Below, piece after piece: positions 14,590 through 21,607 of a stretch of DNA of 21,607 nt; position 1 is the stretch's first letter, and each line of letters starts with the position of its first letter. The notes under the pieces were generated by a model. It saw only the letters and a program-made list of their open reading frames with translations, was not told where the DNA came from and made no database searches. The DNA comes from Bacteroidales bacterium M6 (GTDB lineage Bacteria > Bacteroidota > Bacteroidia > Bacteroidales > Muribaculaceae): assembly GCA_001689485.1 (NCBI GenBank), contig LUJQ01000023.1:1-21607 (forward strand), written 5' to 3'. The position numbers and the translations under genes were made by a program.

Positions 14590-15647
14590 ACAAGGACTCG
14601 ATAGGGAAAAACAAGCCTGGCGGTTCAGTGTCACAACAGATAGACCGCGCCCTCGCCTCAGGCGAGCAGTTCGGCATGCTGCTTCTGCCGGGAGAAAACG
14701 AACCAAGATGGTTCGGGAAAGGATACGGTTCCGGCATGATGACCATGGAGGTCGCGCCTTGGCTTGCACCGTTCGCCAGCCGTTTGGTCATAGGCGATGG
14801 CGACACAGCGACCACAGCCGCCGGTACACATCCGATGCCGGTACACCGGCACTCAACATCACATGCCGAATACATCAACGGTGTGGAAGGCGTAATAGGC
14901 AGTTGCAGCAAACGCAGCGGCAAAACCGTGTACTCACGTGCAATATGCGGCCACATCGACCCCTCCACCACACCAGGCCGAATTGCCCGGTCGCTTTTCG
15001 AAGCCCATCCCAACAGCCTACGCTTCATATACCACACCCCTCAGACAGGAAGCTGGCTCGGGGCCACCCCCGAAATCCTGCTGGATTTCGACAAAACCAC
15101 TGGGGAGTTCCGCACGATGGCACTTGCCGGGACACGCAAAAAAGCCGGAAATTCTCCCTGGGACGAAAAAAACATACGTGAAAACAGATTCGTAATCGAC
15201 TTTATAACCGATTCGCTTTCACGGCTCGGAATCACAGCCGAGGTCGCACCCCTGGAAGAGGTCGCATACGGGGAAATCGAACACCTGTGTGCCCACATCC
15301 ACGGCACAGCCAAACCCGGGCAACTGCCGGATATAATGGATGCCCTGAATCCTACCCCGGCACTATGCGGCTATCCCAAAACCGATGCCATCAACGACCT
15401 CAGGAAATTCGAAGCACATCCACGTGGATGTTACGGAGGTTTTGTCGCCTTCTCATCACCACGGTTTTATAAAGCATTCGTAAACCTGCGCTGCATGCAG
15501 TTCGACACCTCCCGTTACTGCATATACGGAGGAGGGGGCATCACCCCGCAATCAGTGCCTGACGAAGAATGGGCTGAGACAGAAGCAAAAACGACCTTCC
15601 TGCAGCAGCTGGCTAACGGCTGCCACATTGAAAAACAAATCAGATAA
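14586..15647 (+). CDS. menF: Isochorismate synthase (chorismate-binding enzyme, MenF/EntC type)
   Basis: The 353-aa product has the chorismate-binding fold. Key segments are SGKTVYSRAI with the probable catalytic Lys113, WLGATPEILLDF (157-168), MALAGTRKK (178-186), NPTPALCGYP (255-264), HPRGCYGGFVAF (278-289), VNLRCMQF (299-306) and GGGITPQSVPDEEWAETEAK (316-335). Lys113 and the TPALCGYP segment fit isochorismate synthase rather than anthranilate synthase. It would convert chorismate to isochorismate for menaquinone. The other men genes are not in the window; the next gene is a patatin. The ATG at 14586 overlaps the rimO stop by ATGA. The frame is open further back to 14463, but that part lies inside rimO. 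Siderophore-type use (EntC) cannot be excluded. Confidence 0.88.
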   Translation: MNKDSIGKNKPGGSVSQQIDRALASGEQFGMLLLPGENEPRWFGKGYGSGMMTMEVAPWLAPFASRLVIGDGDTATTAAGTHPMPVHRHSTSHAEYINGVEGVIGSCSKRSGKTVYSRAICGHIDPSTTPGRIARSLFEAHPNSLRFIYHTPQTGSWLGATPEILLDFDKTTGEFRTMALAGTRKKAGNSPWDEKNIRENRFVIDFITDSLSRLGITAEVAPLEEVAYGEIEHLCAHIHGTAKPGQLPDIMDALNPTPALCGYPKTDAINDLRKFEAHPRGCYGGFVAFSSPRFYKAFVNLRCMQFDTSRYCIYGGGGITPQSVPDEEWAETEAKTTFLQQLANGCHIEKQIR

Positions 15648-15663
15648 ACCCTTATTCCAAACC

Positions 15664-16527
15664 ATGTCGGAAACAACGATACCAGCCGCTGCCAGCCCCG
15701 ACGCACACCCCCGCAGATATAAATTAGGGGTGGCACTAAGCGGTGGGGGTGCAAGGGGCTTCGCACATGTAGGCGCACTCAAAGCCCTGGAAGAGGCCGG
15801 ACTGAAACCCGATATAATTGCCGGGGTATCGGCCGGTTCGGTAGCCGGGGTCATGTATGCCGCCGGGGTGCCGCTTGACGAGATGCTTTCAATGTTCACA
15901 GCATCGAAATTCACCGACTTCTGCAAACTCTCCATAAGTAAAGGGGAAGGGGTTTTCTCGCTGGCGAAATTCAAGAAATTCATCGAGAAAACAACCGGGG
16001 TCGACCGTCTCGAAAACCTGAAAATCCCGACCTACATAGGGGTCACAGACCTGGATAACGGCGTGCCGGCCGAGTTTCACGACGGCCCTTTGGGCGAACG
16101 CGTCATGGCCTCATGCAGCATCCCGATTGTGTTCCAGCCTGTCAAAATCAACGGCACCCATTATGTCGACGGAGGTGTGTTGCGCAACCTTCCGGCATGG
16201 ATAATCCGCGACAAATGCGAAAAGCTTATAGGCATCAATTGCTCCCCCCTGACAACATTCCGTTACAAAAAATCATTTTTCGAAATAGCACTCCGCACCT
16301 ATAATCTCATGGCAAAAGCCAACCAGCTTGACGACATGAAAATGTGCGACCGTGTGATTATAACCCCCGAACTCTCCGGCTACCAAGTTTTTAACCTCAA
16401 AGATATCAACAAAGCCTACCTCAGCGGCTATGCAGCCGCCCACCGTGCCATAAAAGACTGGCAGAATGAAAATGAAGGCTCTGGTATCGAACCGATAAAC
16501 CAACAATATCACGATGAGCAGCCCTGA
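15664..16527 (+). CDS. Patatin-like phospholipase
   Basis: The 287-aa product shows the full patatin catalytic set: oxyanion loop SGGGARGFAHVG (26-37), nucleophile motif GVSAGS with Ser56 (54-59), and the Asp of DGG (169-171). This is a Ser-Asp dyad lipid acyl hydrolase fold resembling the RssA-type bacterial patatins. There is no signal peptide, so it is probably cytoplasmic or on the inner face of the membrane; the substrate is unknown. The ATG at 15664 lies 16 nt after the menF stop. A TTG at 15628 would overlap menF and add residues unlike the family. The 3' end overlaps the amylase start by 14 nt, so the three genes form a tight operon. Confidence 0.92.
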   Translation: MSETTIPAAASPDAHPRRYKLGVALSGGGARGFAHVGALKALEEAGLKPDIIAGVSAGSVAGVMYAAGVPLDEMLSMFTASKFTDFCKLSISKGEGVFSLAKFKKFIEKTTGVDRLENLKIPTYIGVTDLDNGVPAEFHDGPLGERVMASCSIPIVFQPVKINGTHYVDGGVLRNLPAWIIRDKCEKLIGINCSPLTTFRYKKSFFEIALRTYNLMAKANQLDDMKMCDRVIITPELSGYQVFNLKDINKAYLSGYAAAHRAIKDWQNENEGSGIEPINQQYHDEQP

Positions 16528-18298
16528 AAAAATACAACGCCCCACGGCGCCAGCCGTCACGCCAACCGGGAAAGCGACCGGCCCGACGTCCAAAAACATG
16601 CCAAAGGCAAAAAGGAAACCCAAACTCCCGGTTGTGGATAAACCTGTGATTTACCAGATGATTCCGCGACTGTTTGCCAACATGAACGAGAATTGCGTGC
16701 CCGACGGCGACATAACACAAAACGGCTGCGGGAAGCTGAACGACATAACCGACACAGTCCTTGCCTCGATTCACGACCTCGGCGCCACCCATGTGTGGTA
16801 CACCGGCGTAATCGAGCATGCCCATGCAACCGATTATTCCGCATTCGGCATCACCCCCGACGACCCTTCCGTTGTGAAAGGGAAAGCAGGCTCACCCTAT
16901 GCTATCAAGGATTATTACGACATCGACCCCGACATTGCCGTCTCTGTTCCTGACCGGATAAAGGAATTCGAAGCACTTATCGACCGCACCCACAATGCCG
17001 GGATGAGGGTGGTGATGGATTTCGTGCCTAACCACGTGGCACGCTGCTACCACTCCGATGCCGCGCCAACCGGGATTGAGGACTTCGGACAAGGCGATGA
17101 CTCCACCAAGTTCTTCTCACCTGCGAATAACTTCTATTATATCCCGCGCCAGCTGTTCCAGCCGCAGTTCCCAATCGGCGACTACAACGAATTCCCGGCC
17201 AAAGCCTCAGGCAACGACTGCTTCAATGCATTCCCCTCGCGCAACGACTGGTATGAGACTGTGAAACTCAACTATGGGGTCGACTACGGCGACGGCACAT
17301 GCCACTTCAACCCCATCCCCCCCACATGGTTCAAAATGCTCCATATCCTGCGCTATTGGGCTGCCAAAGGAATCGATGCATTCCGATGCGACATGGTGTT
17401 CATGGTGCCACTCGACTTTTGGGAATGGGCAATTCCGCAGGTAAAGGATACCTATCCCCACATCCAGTTCATCGCCGAGATTTATGATGTGAACCTGTAT
17501 CGCGACTTCCTGTTCCGGGGGCATTTCGACTATCTTTACGACAAAGTCAACCTCTACGACACGCTCCGCGACGTGCAATGCCACCATCATTCGGCTGCCA
17601 CCATCACCGACTGCTGGCAGAGAATCGACGGAATCGGGGCGCGTATGCTCAATTTCCTGGAGAATCACGACGAACAGCGCTTCGCATCGGCGGAATACGC
17701 GGGCGATGCATCCAAAGTCCTCCCCTCGCTCATTGTAAGCTCTATGATATCCACCGCCCCGTTTATGATTTACGCAGGCCAGGAACTAGGGGAAAAAGCC
17801 GACGATGCGGAAGGGTTCAGCGGGAAGGACGGCCGCACAACCATTTTCGACTACTGGTCGATTCCTACCTTGCGCCGCTGGTTGAACGGGGGGAAAGCCG
17901 ACGGAGGAGCCCTCTCAGCCGAAGAGCGCGACCTACGTGCCATCTACGCCAAAGTCCTCCACCTTCTCAATTCGGAACCCGCCATAAGCAAAGGAGACTT
18001 CTTCGACGTGATGTATGTCAATTTCGAAAACCCGCATTTCTCCCCCCATCGCAACTACGCATTCCTTCGCCATTACGGCGACACTACCCTGTTGATAGCC
18101 GTAAACTTCTCCGACAAGGCCACCGATATAGCCATCAACATCCCCCGGCTGGCATTCGACATGTACGGCATCCAGGAGGGGAAACGCACAGCCACCGAGT
18201 TGCTTTCCGGGCGCAGACAAAACCGCACCCTCTCATCCACCGTCCCCTTCCTGACCGCCCTCCCACCCTGGGGCGCAGTGGTCTGGAAAATGAAATAA
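16514..18298 (+). CDS. GH13 family alpha-amylase-like enzyme, cytoplasmic
   Basis: The 594-aa product has all four GH13 signature regions: I DFVPNH (169-174), II DAFRCD with nucleophile D293, III FIAEIYD with acid/base E322, and IV FLENHDEQR with H385/D386. A C-terminal beta domain ends LPPWGAVVWKMK. It should act on alpha-glucans or maltodextrins, but the exact bond and subfamily cannot be read. There is no signal peptide; instead a Pro/Lys/Thr-rich stretch of about 40 residues leads into KPVIYQMIPRLF, where the family normally begins. The enzyme is therefore probably intracellular, acting on glycogen or imported oligosaccharides. It overlaps the patatin gene by 14 nt and is followed by a 12-bp hairpin. 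Confidence 0.9.
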   Translation: MSSPEKIQRPTAPAVTPTGKATGPTSKNMPKAKRKPKLPVVDKPVIYQMIPRLFANMNENCVPDGDITQNGCGKLNDITDTVLASIHDLGATHVWYTGVIEHAHATDYSAFGITPDDPSVVKGKAGSPYAIKDYYDIDPDIAVSVPDRIKEFEALIDRTHNAGMRVVMDFVPNHVARCYHSDAAPTGIEDFGQGDDSTKFFSPANNFYYIPRQLFQPQFPIGDYNEFPAKASGNDCFNAFPSRNDWYETVKLNYGVDYGDGTCHFNPIPPTWFKMLHILRYWAAKGIDAFRCDMVFMVPLDFWEWAIPQVKDTYPHIQFIAEIYDVNLYRDFLFRGHFDYLYDKVNLYDTLRDVQCHHHSAATITDCWQRIDGIGARMLNFLENHDEQRFASAEYAGDASKVLPSLIVSSMISTAPFMIYAGQELGEKADDAEGFSGKDGRTTIFDYWSIPTLRRWLNGGKADGGALSAEERDLRAIYAKVLHLLNSEPAISKGDFFDVMYVNFENPHFSPHRNYAFLRHYGDTTLLIAVNFSDKATDIAINIPRLAFDMYGIQEGKRTATELLSGRRQNRTLSSTVPFLTALPPWGAVVWKMK

Positions 18299-18318
18299 CC
18301 CTTATACCCTACAATATA

Positions 18319-18355
18319 CGACGGCACTGCATCGAGATTCGGCGCAGTGCCGTCG
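18319..18355 (+). terminator. Hairpin after the GH13 gene
   Basis: Perfect 12-bp arms CGACGGCACTGC (18319-18330) and GCAGTGCCGTCG (18344-18355) enclose a 13-nt loop, 20 nt past the amylase stop. No U-tract follows on either strand, but the stem is strong and sits between the operon end and the prs promoter, so a terminator or 3'-end stabiliser is likely. Confidence 0.6.
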
Positions 18356-18391
18356 CATCATGAATACAAAAATGGAATTTGGATGGGATTT

Positions 18392-18425
18392 TTTGGGATA
18401 TGTATGCAAAAAATGCTTAATTTTG
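18392..18425 (+). promoter_or_regulatory. Promoter for prs
   Basis: TAATTTTG (18418-18425) is a perfect -7 box 26 nt before the prs ATG. A TTTG at 18392-18395 lies 22 bp upstream, slightly longer than the usual 19-21 bp. The upstream area is A/T-rich. Confidence 0.55.
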
Positions 18426-18451
18426 CATCACCATTTCATCCCAAACATTTT

Positions 18452-19396
18452 ATGAATTCCATGTTACCCCCTATCAAGGTTTTTGCCGGAACGAAGTCAC
18501 GCTACATGGCGGAAGAAATTTGCAAAGACCTCGGAATCGAGCTTGGCCAAATGAACATCCAGCATTTTGCCGACGGAGAGTTTGAAGTGTCGTTTGAGGA
18601 ATCAATCCGCGGTTGCGAAGTCTACCTCGTGCAATCAACTTTCCCCAACACCGACAACCTTATGGAATTATTGCTTATGATTGATGCGGCCAAACGTGCG
18701 TCGGCAAAATCGGTCATCGCAGTTATTCCCTATTTCGGCTGGGCACGTCAGGATCGCAAGGATAAGCCACGCGTTTCAATCGCTGCAAAACTTGTGTCAG
18801 ACCTCCTTGTCACAGCAGGTGCCGACCGCGTAATCACAATGGACCTCCATGCCGACCAGATTCAAGGATTCTTCAACATCCCCGTCGACCACCTCTATGC
18901 ATCGTCGGTGTTTATCCCCTACATCCAGTCGCTCAACCTCGAAAACCTGGTTATAGCCACTCCCGACGTAGGCGGTGCAAAACGTGCCAACAGCTACGCA
19001 AAATACCTCAACGTTCCTTTGGTGCTCTGCCACAAACAGCGTGCAAAAGCCAACGTGGTTGCCAACATGACTGTAATCGGCGACGTGAAGGATAAGAATG
19101 TGATTCTTGTCGACGACATGGTTGACACGGCAGGCACAATAACCAAAGCTGCCGACCTGATGCTGGCCGAAGGTGCAAAATCAGTGCGTGCACTCGCATC
19201 TCATGCCATCATGAGCGAACCCGCATCGGAACGCGTTCAAAACTGCGGCCTGACAGAAATGATTTTCACCAACTCAATCCCATTCAACAAGGATTGCAAG
19301 AAAGCGACAATACTGTCGGTGGCCAAACTTTTCGCCGACACCATACGCCGCGTTCACAACAACGAGTCAATCTCGTCGCAGTACCTCATAAAATAA
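18452..19396 (+). CDS. prs: Ribose-phosphate pyrophosphokinase
   Basis: The 314-aa product makes PRPP from ribose 5-phosphate and ATP, the precursor of nucleotides, His and Trp. Motifs are IKVFAGTKSRYMAE (8-21), FADGEFEVSFEESIRG (39-54), WARQDRKDKPR (97-107), DLHADQIQGFF with catalytic His133 (131-141), and the PRPP-binding loop VILVDDMVDTAGTI (217-230). The length is normal. The ATG at 18452 or 18461 is the start; the frame is open back to 18347, but that region contains the terminator and promoter. Codon choice looks slightly less GC-rich than in the upstream operon, in line with a well-expressed gene (impression only). It ends 28 nt before a bidirectional terminator. Confidence 0.95.
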   Translation: MNSMLPPIKVFAGTKSRYMAEEICKDLGIELGQMNIQHFADGEFEVSFEESIRGCEVYLVQSTFPNTDNLMELLLMIDAAKRASAKSVIAVIPYFGWARQDRKDKPRVSIAAKLVSDLLVTAGADRVITMDLHADQIQGFFNIPVDHLYASSVFIPYIQSLNLENLVIATPDVGGAKRANSYAKYLNVPLVLCHKQRAKANVVANMTVIGDVKDKNVILVDDMVDTAGTITKAADLMLAEGAKSVRALASHAIMSEPASERVQNCGLTEMIFTNSIPFNKDCKKATILSVAKLFADTIRRVHNNESISSQYLIK

Positions 19397-19423
19397 GCCC
19401 GTACAGCTAGCAAACCTAACAAG

Positions 19424-19464
19424 AGGATTCGCATCAGTCTTAATCAGACAACGATGCGAATCCT
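19424..19464. terminator. Bidirectional terminator between prs and the HAD gene
   Basis: Perfect 12-bp arms AGGATTCGCATC (19424-19435) and GATGCGAATCCT (19453-19464) flank a 17-nt loop in which GTCT/AGAC can pair further. On the plus strand it is followed by ATTGTTTTCTATCTTT, on the minus strand by a weaker T-rich stretch (CTTGTTAGGTTTG). It sits midway between two convergent genes. Confidence 0.8.
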
Positions 19465-19478
19465 ATTGTTTTCTATCT

Positions 19479-20159
19479 TTATCTATCCTGATCGAATATG
19501 GCAAGTGCCTCGGGAAGCCTGGAAATGGTGTGATGCGCACGATACCCTGGCGGTACTTCTATGTTTTGCGGATGTATGTGAATGCCCTCGCTGTCGATAA
19601 TTTCCACCGTATCCCACCCCATCGCGTTAGGCCAACGGAAATCTTTGGCAGGATTATCACCCAGATATAAAAAGCGGCTGCATCCGGGATTACGATTTGC
19701 CAAAGTTTCAAACGGCAGGCTGGTTGTTTTATCAGCCCCCGTTTCACCCGAAATGATTATATTGCAATCAGCAACAAACCTGTCAAGCCCGAGAGCCTTT
19801 ATCTTGGCACGTTGCGTTGCCGAACGCCCGTCGGTTATAATGCCTATAGGCACCCCTCTTCGTTTCAATCCTTCAAGCAAATCCAACGCCCCGGGGCGCA
19901 AACTTATATCGGGAATATGGTAACGATATGTATCCACCATCCATTGCGCATTGAAGCGGCATCCGGGATGGTCAACCCATATCTTGGCCGACAAGTCATC
20001 AAAACCTTCGGCTGTTGTAGAGGAGGCTTCAAGAAACAACACCGCTTCGGCACACGGCATTATGGAGTAATGTTCCAGCTCGCGGCCTATTGCACGGTAA
20101 CCGGAACGTACATAATCAATTTCATCAAACAAGGTGTCATCAAGATCGGAAACAAACAT
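19479..20159 (-). CDS. HAD superfamily hydrolase (phosphatase-like)
   Basis: The 226-aa product carries HAD motif I DLDDTLFDE (5-13; D5 nucleophile, D7 acid), motif II IITDG with T109, a motif III Lys144 (GADKTTSLPF), and motif IV GDNPAKD (167-173). A helical cap domain spans about residues 14-85. Motif III reads KTTS rather than the more usual KPxP, a small deviation. There is no signal peptide. The likely reaction is dephosphorylation of a small phosphorylated metabolite. It lies 72 nt downstream of the DegT aminotransferase gene on the same strand, and related HAD proteins occur in surface-sugar clusters, so a sugar phosphate is a reasonable guess but unproven. Confidence 0.85.
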   Translation of the reverse strand: MFVSDLDDTLFDEIDYVRSGYRAIGRELEHYSIMPCAEAVLFLEASSTTAEGFDDLSAKIWVDHPGCRFNAQWMVDTYRYHIPDISLRPGALDLLEGLKRRGVPIGIITDGRSATQRAKIKALGLDRFVADCNIIISGETGADKTTSLPFETLANRNPGCSRFLYLGDNPAKDFRWPNAMGWDTVEIIDSEGIHIHPQNIEVPPGYRAHHTISRLPEALAIFDQDR

Positions 20160-20176
20160 AATGCAGACGTTTTTTA

Positions 20177-20225
20177 GAGGTCGAAATCATTTATGACCTC
20201 GTGGTTTCTTTATAACAGGAAACCA
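20177..20225 (-). other. Tandem hairpins between the aminotransferase and HAD genes
   Basis: Two adjacent perfect inverted repeats fill the 72-nt gap: GAGGTC/GACCTC (20177-20182, 20195-20200) and TGGTTTC/GAAACCA (20202-20208, 20219-20225). No U-run follows on the minus strand. They could be an intercistronic processing or attenuation element. Confidence 0.4.
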
Positions 20226-20231
20226 AGCACA

Positions 20232-21368
20232 CTACACCGCCACAGCTTTCAACGCCTCTGCAACCTCCCGAATCTCTTCGTCTGTAAGCGACGAACCGCT
20301 TGGCAGGCAAAGACCGGTGTCAAAAATCCGTCCGGCACATGCGCCGCCATAGCAAGGGGCATCGGCAAAGACGGGTTGCATATGCATCGGCCGCCATATA
20401 AGGCGTGTCTCGATTCCCTTTTCAAGTAACAACACCCTGATTTCGTCGGGAGTTCGACGGATAATTTCCGGATTCAGCAACACTGTTGTAAGCCAGTAGT
20501 TTGATTCAAAATCCGCGCAAGGGTTGGCAAACACGGAAACACCGTTAACCCCGTTCAATTCCTTCATATATAAATCGTGAATGGCACGTCGGCGAGCCAC
20601 CCTTTCGGCAAGTTCCTCAATCTGCGCACACCCGATAGCCGCCGACACATTGCTAAGACGGTAGTTATAGCCCACTGTGGTGTGATAATAATACGGCCGG
20701 TTTTCGCGTGCCTGTGTTGCCAGGAACTTGACCCTGTCGCCCGCTTCGGAATCAGGGCACACCAAAGCACCGCCTCCCGAAGTGGTTATAATCTTGTTGC
20801 CGTTAAAGCTCAACGCACCATAAAGGCCGAGAGTGCCGCATTTTTGCCCCTTATATTCCGAGCCGAGCGCCTCGGCGGCATCTTCCACAACCGGGATGGA
20901 ATATTTCGCCGCCACAGCCCTTATCTCATCCATCATGGCAGGCATCCCGTAAAGATGCACCACGACGATTGCCGACGGATAACGCCCCGTTTTCCGATGC
21001 CGGTCGGCAATAGCCTCTTCCAAAAGCACGGGCGACATATTCCAGGTGGAAGGCTCACTGTCGACGAACACAGGTTTTGCCCCGAGATATACTATCGGGT
21101 TACAACTTGCAGAAAAAGTGAGCGACTGGCAGACAACCTCGTCACCGGCTTTCACCCCGGCCATTACAAGCCCGAGATGTATTGCCGCAGTCCCGGCCGA
21201 AAGCGCCACCACTTCCTGTGTGCCAAGAAATGATTCCAGACGCTTCTCAAATTCATCTACATACGGGCCCAAAGGCACAATCCATGTCGATTCCACGGCC
21301 TCGCTGACGTACTTCCCCTCATTTCCCGCAAGATGCGGCACCGATAACTTTATCATTTTCTTTTCCAT
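20232..21368 (-). CDS. DegT/DnrJ/EryC1/StrS family PLP-dependent sugar aminotransferase
   Basis: The 378-aa fold-type I enzyme transfers an amino group, usually from glutamate, to a nucleotide-linked keto sugar. Visible features are VALSAGTAAIHLGL (54-67), the cofactor-binding Asp163 in VVEDAAEALGS (160-170), and PLP-lysine Lys192 in SFNGNKIITTSGGGAL (187-202). YNYRLSNVSAAIGCAQ and the C-terminal RLIWRPMHMQPVF also fit the family. The opening IKLSVPHLAGNEGKYVSEAV and the tail resemble PglE-type enzymes that build diamino sugars for glycans. The exact sugar cannot be assigned, and no PglC- or acetyltransferase-type partner is within the window, though upstream sequence is missing. The start is the ATG at 21368 or 21356. 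A -7 box lies at 21409-21416. Confidence 0.9.
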   Translation of the reverse strand: MEKKMIKLSVPHLAGNEGKYVSEAVESTWIVPLGPYVDEFEKRLESFLGTQEVVALSAGTAAIHLGLVMAGVKAGDEVVCQSLTFSASCNPIVYLGAKPVFVDSEPSTWNMSPVLLEEAIADRHRKTGRYPSAIVVVHLYGMPAMMDEIRAVAAKYSIPVVEDAAEALGSEYKGQKCGTLGLYGALSFNGNKIITTSGGGALVCPDSEAGDRVKFLATQARENRPYYYHTTVGYNYRLSNVSAAIGCAQIEELAERVARRRAIHDLYMKELNGVNGVSVFANPCADFESNYWLTTVLLNPEIIRRTPDEIRVLLLEKGIETRLIWRPMHMQPVFADAPCYGGACAGRIFDTGLCLPSGSSLTDEEIREVAEALKAVAV

Positions 21369-21408
21369 TATGCTCTGAAGTCATCCAGATTTTCCATAAA
21401 AAATAATG

Positions 21409-21416
21409 CAAATTTA
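21409..21416 (-). promoter_or_regulatory. Putative -7 promoter box for the aminotransferase gene
   Basis: The minus strand reads TAAATTTG followed by CAT, an exact TAnnTTTG match, 40 nt before the ATG. No TTTG is found at 19-21 bp upstream. Confidence 0.5.
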
Positions 21417-21517
21417 CGAAAATCTTGTCAGAGTATGGATAACCAACTTCCTCCTACCCGCTACCGGCAAAAACAATAACCATAGTAATCCGTTAAAAAA
21501 ATAACAGCACTTTTGAT

Positions 21518-21607
21518 AAGTAAGTCGTGGAAATTATTTTATATTGTCTGAGAGCATACTTTCAGTCGATTTTTATCAGAAGATGAAGGAGTGTAGCTCA
21601 CTACACG
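21518..21607. repeat. Palindromic repeat element, copy B (cut by window edge)
   Basis: Positions 21518-21563 match 5149-5194 at 43 of 46 bases (differences at 21530, 21547 and 21558). The sequence then diverges and reaches a small hairpin GTGTAG-CTCA-CTACAC (21591-21606) at the window edge. Copy B probably continues to a mirrored right end outside the window. It lies upstream of the aminotransferase promoter and contains no gene. Confidence 0.7.

Noticed and set aside
15664..16527. Patatin as effector of an anti-phage CBASS system
   Set aside because: There is no cyclic-nucleotide synthase, E1/E2-like or JAB gene nearby; neighbours are housekeeping genes, so this looks like an RssA-type patatin.
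18347..18451. 35-codon N-terminal extension of prs
   Set aside because: It covers the terminator hairpin and the -33/-7 promoter and does not resemble the family.
1..21607. CRISPR array, tRNA or rRNA genes, transposase, prophage or integron
   Set aside because: No regularly spaced direct repeats, no cloverleaf or rRNA-like segments and no mobile-element proteins were seen; the only repeat is the palindromic element at 5149 and 21518.

Overview
This 21.6 kb window looks like ordinary chromosomal DNA of a Bacteroidales bacterium. A gut Muribaculaceae-type organism is my best guess, but the family-level placement is inference. The evidence for Bacteroidota is a short archaeal/eukaryote-like ProS, a Bacteroidota-type RNA polymerase omega next to bamD, a DUF4290 gene beside rimM, a coiled-coil lipoprotein of the Cbp1-like family, and promoters of the Bacteroidota type (-33 TTTG, about 20 bp, -7 TAnnTTTG). 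I see no Shine-Dalgarno-driven starts, no tRNA or rRNA, no CRISPR, no transposase and no prophage gene.

Layout. Positions 1-7942 are read on the minus strand. In transcription order they hold tetR and fabG (a regulator with a fatty-acid synthesis reductase), DUF4290 and rimM, a small acidic unknown protein and an OmpA-like envelope protein, proS, a GtrB/DPM1-like membrane glycosyltransferase, bamD, and the 5' part of rpoZ, which runs off the left edge. Positions 8239-19396 are read on the plus strand: a PBP4-type D-Ala-D-Ala carboxypeptidase, an unknown protein with an acidic linker, rsmI, a Cbp1-like coiled-coil lipoprotein, then a tight run ftsY, rimO, isochorismate synthase, patatin, GH13 amylase, and finally prs behind its own promoter. 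Positions 19479-21368 return to the minus strand with a DegT-type sugar aminotransferase followed by a HAD hydrolase. No gene-free stretch exceeds 300 bases; the longest are 7943-8238 (divergent promoters), 21369-21607 (promoter plus repeat copy) and 5087-5311 (repeat copy).

How it works together. Most genes serve core processes: envelope assembly (bamD, PBP4, OmpA-like, Cbp1-like lipoprotein, ftsY), translation and ribosome maturation (proS, rimM, rimO, rsmI), transcription (rpoZ), lipid synthesis (fabG), nucleotide supply (prs), quinone precursor synthesis (menF-like), and glycan work (the glycosyltransferase, GH13 and DegT). They are grouped by transcription unit rather than by pathway.

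The most unusual non-gene signals are as follows. A dispersed repeat is present at 5149-5255 (complete, with imperfect terminal inverted repeats) and at 21518-21607 (cut by the window edge). A symmetrical divergent promoter region between tetR and PBP4 has an inverted repeat between the two -33 elements. Two strong hairpins stand 9 and 16 nt before start codons. I do not see a convincing new multi-gene system here.
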